Positions 53,226 to 60,258 of a stretch of DNA of 64,000 nucleotides are shown here, piece by piece (the stretch's first letter is position 1; each line of letters starts with the position of its first letter). Under the pieces are notes generated by a model that saw nothing but the letters and a program-made list of their open reading frames with translations, was not told where the DNA came from and did not search any database. Location: contig NZ_CP107836.1 in NCBI RefSeq assembly GCF_036346615.1, forward strand, positions 3,844,001-3,908,000, in the 5' to 3' direction. The translations under genes were made by a program, and so were the position numbers. The DNA is from Streptomyces sp. NBC_00523. GTDB lineage: Bacteria > Actinomycetota > Actinomycetes > Streptomycetales > Streptomycetaceae.

Positions 53226-54482
53226 GGCCACCCCTCGACACACAGACGGCAGCCGCGTCACCGTCTCGGCGCGCGGCATTCGTACCGTGTTCTCCCCAGG
53301 GACGAACCCTGTCACTCCGCCCGCACACGCATTTGGCCGTGCCCCGGGGAATATGCCGCCCTGCAGAGAACATCAGTGCACCCAGCGTAGTTCGTCGCAT
53401 CCCTACCGTTAAGGGCCGGACGTCCGTATGGCGGGATTGTTGTCCGTCCCGGCCACGCGCGGGGTGCTGTGGGGCGGGAGGTGACGCGAGGGGCGTGCGG
53501 GGCGGTGGAGGCGAACACGCGGCGGAGGAAGGGAAAAGGAAGAGCGGGGGAATGGCGGCGGTGCGGGGGAGGGGGAGTGGAGATCGCCGGAGCGGGATGC
53601 GGGCCGGCCCGTGAGGGTGTGCGATTCCGCTTCGCGGCGGCGGTGTACGGGCTTCGTCGCGCCGCTTCCTCTCCCTGCCGACCAGCGCGGACCGGCGCGC
53701 GGGGCGTTCGTGTCCGCTGTCGCCCCGCTCGATCCCGGCGGGTTCGGCCGGGGTCCTCCGAGGGCTCCGTGCGTGCACCCTGGTGTGTGGCCGTGCGCCC
53801 GCACGTGCGCTCTGGCCCGGTCCCGGAGGCGGCGCTTGCATGGGTGGTGCGTGGATCGGCCCGCCGCGTCCGATGCGGGGGGCTGGGGGATATCGCCGCC
53901 TCATTCCCCGCAGGCGGTGGACCGGTCCGGGGGGCGAGGCCCGCCTCCCGGACCGTGTGTTCCCGGGGGTCCCCGGGTGGGGACCTTCGGTGCGGCGGGT
54001 GGATGGCCGAGCGGATGCGCTGACCGGGGCGTCGGCGGCCAAGTGTGTTGATACCGGAGCGAATCGGTCCATGGAGCGGATGGCCAACGGTTCCGTTCCG
54101 CCCTGAGATTGGCCGGATGTCGACGGTCGGACGAGGTCGGGCCGGGGGAGGCGGGTGCCCTCCCGCCGTCGCGGGATCCGGGTCCGGGCGTTGGCCGGAA
54201 GCGGGCCGTTCGCGCGGGGCCGTACCGGGGAACGCAACGCCCGGAATCCGCACTTCCGTTGCTCTCCCGGGCGACGCGCGCGAGCCCCGCACGGATCGCG
54301 CGTCCCGGTGTCCGCCCAGCGGCCTTTGCCAGGGGCGCATGCGCTCACGACGTGCGCCGTCCGTAGCCACTCCTGCGCGCCGTTGTCGTGGCAGCATGTC
54401 CGCAACGGCGCCGATCGTCACCGGAGTTCTCCGGCTGCTTGCCTGCCGCGCCGTTTTTTGTCCACAGCCTGTGGAGGCGGCG
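53226..54482. other. 1.26-kb gene-free region
   Basis: This interval lies between divergent starts. All six frames are open for long distances, but the predicted proteins are Arg/Pro/Gly-rich and show no domain, so I reject them. The plus strand is purine-rich in places (53500-53580, AAGGGAAAAGGAAGAGCGG), giving strong strand asymmetry. It may hold long 5' leaders, a small RNA, or decayed genes. I see no repeat, tRNA or terminator in it. Confidence 0.5.
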
Positions 54483-56594
54483 ATGCGTTGGTTGGTGGGT
54501 TGGAGCAGTATCGCCGCGAGCTTCGGCACGGCCGGGGCGGTCGGCGGCAGCGACGACGGGCGCACGATGCACCCCGTGGGCTCCCAACTCCTGTGGGGCG
54601 ACCCCGATCCGCTCTGGGCGGTCGGCGACTGGCGGCCCGATGAGATCCGCACCGTCCGGGTGGACACCGCCGAAGGCGCCCCCATGGTCCGGCTCGCCGT
54701 CCTCGGCTGCTGCGGGGCCACCGACGAACAGCTGCGCGTCGGTCTGCTGGCCGCCCGGGGCGGCGCCCTGCGCCACCTCACCGCGTGGACCGGCAGCTAC
54801 ACGGTCGTCGTCCAGATCGGCCGCCGGATCACCGTCGTCGGCGACCTCGCCGGGGCCCGCCCGGTCTTCTACACACCGTGGGCCGGGGGCACGGCGTACG
54901 CCACCGCCGCGCTGCCGCTCGCCGATCTCATCGAGGCCCAGCTCGACATCGGCCACCTGGCCGCCCTGCTGGCCTGCCCCGAGACCCCGGAGGCGCTGCG
55001 CGACGGCACCCCCTACGCGGGCGTGAAGCGCATCCCGCCCGGCCACGCCCTGATCCTCCGCGAGGGCTCGCGCGAGATCACCGGTTACGAGGCGGTGGCC
55101 TCCCTCGCCGTCGCGGCGCCCGAGCTCGACCCGGTGAGCGCCGTCGACGGGGTGCGCGACGCCCTGGTCGAAGCGGTACGCGCCCGGCTCCTGGCCCCGC
55201 GCCACGCCCCGGAGACCCTGCCGCCCGACCCCGGCCCGGTCCCCGGCATGGGCCCGGCCGAACGCCGCGCCGCCCGGGGCGCGCCCGTGCCCGGCATCGG
55301 CGCCGACCTCTCCGGGGGCAGCGCGTCGGCGACCCTCGCCCTGCTCGCCGCCGGTCTGCCCGGGCTGCCCGGCACGATCCTGGGCCACGGCACCGGGGCG
55401 GGGGAGCGGCTGCTCGCGGTCACCTTCAACGATCTGACGACCCGCGCCCACGAACCCGAACTCGAACGGGCCCGCGCCATCGCGGCCAACCCCCGGCTGC
55501 ACCACGTCGTCGTCGCGGCGGGCGAAGAGGCCCTGCCCTACGCCGAGCTGGGGGCCGGGCCGCTCACCGACGAGCCGGCTCCCTCCCTCGTCCTCGCCGA
55601 ACGGCACCGGCGCCGGCTCTCAGCGGGCAGCGCCGACCACTTCGTGGGCGCCGGTGCCCGGCAGGTGCTCGACGCCCACCCGGCCCGCCTCGCCGACCTG
55701 CTGATGGACCGGCGCCGCCGCCACCTGCTGCGCCCGGTCGCCGCCCTCGCCAAGGCCGAAGGCCCCTCCGCGCACTCGCTGTTCGTGCCGCTGACCGTCT
55801 ACCGGGCGGCCCGCAAGCTGGCCCGTACGTCCTATCGCACCGGCCTCGAAACGGCGGCAGGGCGGCTGCCCGAAGCCAACCGCCTCGCACCCGGCCTCGA
55901 CACCCCGGCCGATGCGTCGCTCGCCGCACTCGCCTGGTCGAGACCGGGCCCGGCCGCCCGGTGGCTCACCGGGGAGGCGCTGGCAGAAGTATCGGTTCGT
56001 CTTCAGGAGGCGGCGATCCGCCCCTCCTCGGTCCAGCGCCCCGGCGAGGCCCGCGCGAGGGCCGCCCTCGCCCGCAGCGCCGCCGACCACCGCATCCTGG
56101 AGCAGGCCGCCGAGATCCGCAGCCAGCGGCTGCACGCCCCCTTCCTGGACAACCAGGTCGTACGCGCGGCCCGCGCGCTGCCCGAGTCGCTGCGGGTCCA
56201 GCCGGGCGCCCGTGCGGCGATCCTGCGCCGTGTCCTGGCCGGCGCGGGCATCCACGAGCTGCCGCCCGGCTGGGGCGCCCCCTCGCAGCACACCTCGACG
56301 GCGGTGACCCGGACCGGGCTGCGCGCCGCCCTGCCCGAGTTGATCGCGCTCTTCGACGCCCCGCTGCTCGCCGACGCCGGTCTCGTGGAGGCCCGCGTCG
56401 TGCGCAAGGCCCTGCGCGCGGCCTCCGAGGGGGAGCCGCTGCCCCTGGACGGCCTTGCCGAGCTCGCCTCCACGGAGCTGTGGCTGCGCCGCCTCGTCTC
56501 CCGGCGCGGCACCTGCTGGACCGGTACGGCGGCCCCCCGGCAGCGCGCGGTGGCGGGAGGTGTGGTCCCGGCCCGGCGCTCGCTTCAGGGGTGA
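54483..56594 (+). CDS. Asparagine-synthetase-like protein lacking glutaminase nucleophile
   Basis: A 703-aa protein with the two-domain layout of AsnB / lasso-cyclase / beta-lactam-synthetase enzymes. The N terminus is MRWLVGWSS, without the Cys at position 2 that glutaminases need, though the sheet (GSYTVVVQIGRRITVVGDLAGARPVFYT) is kept. The synthetase domain has GADLSGGSASATLALL, where the usual SGGxDS ATP loop has lost its Asp. The C terminus keeps LHAPFLDNQVVRAARALPESLR. The frame opens at 54045, but ATG 54483 has GGAGG 6 nt upstream. It may be an amide-bond former using another nitrogen source, or a non-catalytic relative. Confidence 0.82.
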   Translation: MRWLVGWSSIAASFGTAGAVGGSDDGRTMHPVGSQLLWGDPDPLWAVGDWRPDEIRTVRVDTAEGAPMVRLAVLGCCGATDEQLRVGLLAARGGALRHLTAWTGSYTVVVQIGRRITVVGDLAGARPVFYTPWAGGTAYATAALPLADLIEAQLDIGHLAALLACPETPEALRDGTPYAGVKRIPPGHALILREGSREITGYEAVASLAVAAPELDPVSAVDGVRDALVEAVRARLLAPRHAPETLPPDPGPVPGMGPAERRAARGAPVPGIGADLSGGSASATLALLAAGLPGLPGTILGHGTGAGERLLAVTFNDLTTRAHEPELERARAIAANPRLHHVVVAAGEEALPYAELGAGPLTDEPAPSLVLAERHRRRLSAGSADHFVGAGARQVLDAHPARLADLLMDRRRRHLLRPVAALAKAEGPSAHSLFVPLTVYRAARKLARTSYRTGLETAAGRLPEANRLAPGLDTPADASLAALAWSRPGPAARWLTGEALAEVSVRLQEAAIRPSSVQRPGEARARAALARSAADHRILEQAAEIRSQRLHAPFLDNQVVRAARALPESLRVQPGARAAILRRVLAGAGIHELPPGWGAPSQHTSTAVTRTGLRAALPELIALFDAPLLADAGLVEARVVRKALRAASEGEPLPLDGLAELASTELWLRRLVSRRGTCWTGTAAPRQRAVAGGVVPARRSLQG

Positions 56595-56611
56595 GGGGGT
56601 GGGGCGCGCCG

Positions 56612-56725
56612 GGGTGGGTTCGTCCTCAGGTGTCCCGGGGCGGGGGTGCGCCGGGTGGGTTCGTCTCCACGTGTCCGCCGGGGCGGGTGCCCGTCGGGTG
56701 GGTTCGTCCCCAGGCGTCCCGGTCC
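56612..56725. repeat. Three imperfect tandem repeats before the SARP gene
   Basis: Units starting GGGTGGGTTCGTC occur at 56612, 56653 and 56696, with a period of 41-43 nt; the third is shortened. They fill the space between the asparagine-synthetase-like gene and the regulator promoter. G-rich clusters within the units could form quadruplex structures. Confidence 0.8.
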
Positions 56726-57645
56726 GTCCGACCGCTGCTCACCGGCACTTCCGCCGGGACACAATGGTGCCGTGCGGTATCTGATCCTGGGCGCCACCGA
56801 GGCGCGAGACGAGAACGGTGGCGCGCTGCCCCTCGGTGGCAGCAGGCTGCGCGCTCTTCTCGCCGCCCTCGCCCTGCGGCCGGGACGCCCCGTGCCCGTG
56901 GCCGACCTCGTGGACGACGTCTGGGCGGACGATCCTCCCGCTGACGCGCCCGCCGCCCTCCAGGCCCTCGTCGGGCGGCTCCGCCGGGTGCTGGGCCGGG
57001 AGGCGCTGGCCAGTACGCCGGGCGGTTACCGCCTGACGGCCGGCCCGGACGACGTCGACCTCTATGTGTTCGAGCGGCTGGCCCGGCAGGGCGGGGCCGA
57101 ACTGGAGGCGGGCGCGCCGGACCGCGCCGCCCGGACCCTGCGGACCGCCCTCGCCCTCTGGCGCGGCCCGGCCCTGGCCGACCTGCCCGACGGGGACCAG
57201 GGTCATGCGCTGCGCCCCGAGGCCCACCGCATCGCCGCCCTGGAACGCCGCATCGAGGCGGACCTGCGCCGCGCGGCGGGTGGTGCGGGGAGTGCGGGCC
57301 CGGGCGGGGGTGCGGGCCCGGGCGGCACCGGGGCCGCCATGGAGTCCGCTTCCGGGACGCCGGCCCTCGCCGAACCCCTCACCGCAGAGCCCGGCGAGGC
57401 CGCACCCCCGGCCGCCGCCCTGGTCGCCGAGCTGACCGAGCTGACCGCCGCCCACCCGTACGACGAGCGCTTCCGGGCCCAGCTGATACGGGCCCTGCGC
57501 GGCGACGGCCGGCAGGCCGACGCTCGCCGCGTACGAGGACGCGCGCCGCGCCCTCGCGGATGGGCTCGGCACCGATCCCGGGCCCGAACTGTCGGCCCTG
57601 CACCGCGAACTCCTCGCCCCGGCGCCCGCGCCCGCCGAAACCGGG

Positions 57646-60198
57646 TTGTTTCACGTGAAACCCGGTCGGAGCAATCTGCGTCCCCGGCTCACCTCCTTCG
57701 TGGGGCGCGAGCCCGAACTGCGCGCCATCCGCGAGGACCTGACCCGGTCGAGGCTGGTCACCCTCACCGGCCCCGGCGGCTCCGGGAAGACCCGCCTCGC
57801 CGAGGAGTCCGCCGCACATCTGGCCCCTGGACCGGGCGAGGCTCCGCCGGATGTCTGGATCGCCGAACTCGCCCCCGTCGAAGACCCCGAGGCCGTCCCG
57901 GGCGCCGTGCTCTCCGCGCTCGGGCTGCGGGAGACCGCCCTCCTGCGGGATACCGCCCTCGATGCCGCGCCCCCGCGCACGGACCCGGTCGACCTGCTGG
58001 TCGACCGGCTGGGCCACGGCGCCCGCCCCGCACCCGTTCTTCTCGTTCTCGACAACTGCGAGCACGTCATCGGCGCCGCCGCCGCGCTGGCCGAGAGCTT
58101 GCTGACCCGCTGCCCACAGCTGCGCATCCTCGCCACCAGCCGCGAACCGCTCGCGGTGCCCGGTGAGTCCGTGCGACCGGTCGACCCCCTGCCGGCCGAC
58201 CCCGCGCACCGCCTGTTCACGGAGCGGGCCAGGGCCGTGCGCCCCGGCTTCGACCCCGGTCAGGGGCCCGCGCACGACGCGGACGCCGTCGCTGAGATCT
58301 GCCGTCGGCTGGACGGGCTGCCGCTCGCCATCGAGCTGGCCGCCGCCCGACTGCGCCTGCTCGGACCGCGTCAGATCGCGGACCGGCTCGACGACAGGTT
58401 CCGTCTGCTGACGGGCGGCAGCCGGACCGTGCTGCCCCGCCAGCAGACGCTGCGCGCGGTGGTCGACTGGTCCTGGGACCTCCTGGACGAGGACGAGCGC
58501 ACCGCCCTGCGCCAGGTCTCCGTCTTCGCGGGTGGCTGGGACCTGGCCGCCGCTGAAGCGGTCATCAGGACACCGGCCGTCCCCGGCGGGCCCGCCACCG
58601 ACACCGCCGACCTGCTCGGCGCGCTGGTCGACAAGTCCCTGGTGGTGGCCGCCCCGGGCGCGGACGGCGCGATGCGCTACCGGCTCCTGGAGACGATCCA
58701 CGAGTACGCCACCGAGCGGTGCGCCGAGGTCCCTGAGGTGCGCGCCGCCGTCGAGAGCGCGCACACCGCCTACTTCCTCGCCCTGGTCGAGAAGGCCGAT
58801 CCGCTGCTGCGCTCCGACGAGCAACTGCCCTGGATCCAGCGTCTGGAGACCGACCTCGACAACATCCGGGCCGTGCTCCAGCGCACCACCTCGCCCGCCT
58901 CCTCCTCCGAGGCGGAAGCGGCCCGTCTGGTGCTGGCCATGGGCTGGTTCTGGTGGCTGCGCAACTACCGCTCCGAGGGGCTGTCCTGGAGCCGGAAGGC
59001 CCGTGAGCTCGGCCCCGAACCCACCGACGAGTCGGACCCCCGGTACTGGCCCCGGATGGACCTGCACATGCTGTGGTTCTTCTTCGCGGCGGAGAGCGGG
59101 CACTCCGCGATGGCGCACGACGACACCGCGCTCCACGCGCTCGTGATGCGGGTGGCCGACGCCTTCGCCACCTCGCTCACCCACAGCGTCCGGTTCCCGG
59201 GACTGCTCTGGCCGATGACCGCGTATCTCACCGGTACGCCGGAGGACGCCCGGGAGAAGATCGACGCGGCGGTCGACAACGCCCGCGAGCACGGCGGCCC
59301 GTGGGAGTACGGCGTCATCCTGATGTTCCGCGCGCACATGGTGGTCGACATGCCGGGCGGCATGCCCGGGATCGATGACGACCTGGACGAGCTGCGCACC
59401 CTGAGCCGGCGCGTCGGCGACCGCTGGATGCGCGCCCAGGTGGCGAGCGCGGCGGCCGAGGCGGGCATGATGCGCGGACGCTACGCCGAGGCCCGCACCG
59501 CGTACGAGGAGGCGCTGCTGCTCGCCCGCGAGGTCGGCGCCCACGCCGAGGCCCCATTCCTCCTGGCCCGGCTCGCCGAACTCTCCTACCGCACCGGCGA
59601 CCTGGCGGAGGCCCGTCAGCGGCTGGACAGCTCGGAGGCCGAGGCCGAACGCCACCAGGCCCATGACGCCAGCGCGTACGTCCACTACCTGCGTGCCACG
59701 ATGGCGTTCTACCGGGGCGACATCGCGGACGCCCGGCGGCTGCTCACGGCCGCCCTGGAGGAGGCCGGGCGCGGTGGCCCGCCGTCCCACTTCACCGTGG
59801 CGATGGCCGGCCTGTCGGCCCGGATCGCGGTGCACGAGCCGGGGCCCGACGGCGGCCTCGTCGCCGGGGCGCGCGGGCTGACCGGCTCTCTCGTCGCGGC
59901 CAAGGAGGCTCAGTGCGCCGAGATCGTCACGGGGCATCTGGCGGACGGCGCGGCGTCGGTCCTGGCACAGCTCGGCCACCACGCGGTGGCTGCCCGGGTG
60001 TCCGCCGCCGCCGACGACTGGCGGCGGACGTCGAGCCCGCGGACCGAGGGGGAGCTGGCCGAGACCGACGCGGCCGAGCGCCTGAGCCGCGAGGCGCTGG
60101 GCTCCGCGCGCTACGAGGAGGAGCGCGCCGCGGGCAACGGGCTGTCCCTGGACGACGTCATCGCCCTGCTGCAGGAGGTCGTCGCGGACCTGCCGTGA
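57646..60198 (+). CDS. AfsR-type ATPase/TPR half of the split regulator
   Basis: The open frame after the frameshift gives up to 850 aa from a TTG. Seen: SFVGREPELRAIREDL, P-loop TLTGPGGSGKTRLAEES, Walker B VLLVLDNCEHVIGAAAAL, RILATSREPL, GLPLAIELAAARLRLLG, and C-terminal TPR-like helices (about 430-850). This half has no DNA-binding domain of its own, and its start has no ribosome site, so independent expression is doubtful. A parS site lies across codons 1-5 and is read as FHVKP. Confidence 0.6.
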   Translation: MFHVKPGRSNLRPRLTSFVGREPELRAIREDLTRSRLVTLTGPGGSGKTRLAEESAAHLAPGPGEAPPDVWIAELAPVEDPEAVPGAVLSALGLRETALLRDTALDAAPPRTDPVDLLVDRLGHGARPAPVLLVLDNCEHVIGAAAALAESLLTRCPQLRILATSREPLAVPGESVRPVDPLPADPAHRLFTERARAVRPGFDPGQGPAHDADAVAEICRRLDGLPLAIELAAARLRLLGPRQIADRLDDRFRLLTGGSRTVLPRQQTLRAVVDWSWDLLDEDERTALRQVSVFAGGWDLAAAEAVIRTPAVPGGPATDTADLLGALVDKSLVVAAPGADGAMRYRLLETIHEYATERCAEVPEVRAAVESAHTAYFLALVEKADPLLRSDEQLPWIQRLETDLDNIRAVLQRTTSPASSSEAEAARLVLAMGWFWWLRNYRSEGLSWSRKARELGPEPTDESDPRYWPRMDLHMLWFFFAAESGHSAMAHDDTALHALVMRVADAFATSLTHSVRFPGLLWPMTAYLTGTPEDAREKIDAAVDNAREHGGPWEYGVILMFRAHMVVDMPGGMPGIDDDLDELRTLSRRVGDRWMRAQVASAAAEAGMMRGRYAEARTAYEEALLLAREVGAHAEAPFLLARLAELSYRTGDLAEARQRLDSSEAEAERHQAHDASAYVHYLRATMAFYRGDIADARRLLTAALEEAGRGGPPSHFTVAMAGLSARIAVHEPGPDGGLVAGARGLTGSLVAAKEAQCAEIVTGHLADGAASVLAQLGHHAVAARVSAAADDWRRTSSPRTEGELAETDAAERLSREALGSARYEEERAAGNGLSLDDVIALLQEVVADLP
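57648..57661. other. parS site inside the SARP coding region
   Basis: GTTTCACGTGAAAC, a perfect match to the Streptomyces parS consensus, lies in the linker between the activation domain and the NB-ARC domain of the regulator. Surrounding bases extend the symmetry (CCGGGTT to the left, CCCGG to the right). Confidence 0.88.
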
Positions 60199-60258
60199 CA
60201 CCGGGCCTGCTGTGCCGAGCGCGGCCCGCCCGCGCCGAGGGGCGGGCCCCCGCGATCC

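Larger units (their letters stand above)
56772..60198 (+). pseudogene. AfsR/SARP-family regulator gene with frameshift
   Basis: The first part, from GTG 56772, encodes a SARP: winged-helix DNA-binding domain (RYLILGATEARDENGG, PVPVADLVDDVWADDPP) and a bacterial transcriptional activation domain up to RALRGDGRQAD. At about 57521-57523 the frame is lost: GACGCTCGCC appears where GACGCGCTCGCC would continue as ALAAYEDARRALADGLG. Two bases (GC) seem to be missing. The domain continues in the other frame through the NB-ARC and TPR parts to 60198. Without the shift the protein would be about 1142 aa. As it stands, the first frame runs on to 58166 with nonsense. It is either a real lesion or a sequencing error. 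Confidence 0.8.

Noticed and set aside
53469..54023. 184-aa plus-strand frame in the gene-free region
   Set aside because: Cys/Arg/Gly-rich composition unlike the proteins of the window and no recognisable motif.
53158..54405. 415-aa minus-strand frame in the gene-free region
   Set aside because: Arg/Pro-rich, no domain, no ribosome site, and it overlaps the start of the NsdA-like gene.
54483..56594. Lasso-peptide biosynthesis locus
   Set aside because: No precursor peptide, RRE or transglutaminase-like protease gene nearby, and the ATP loop of the cyclase-like protein is degenerate.
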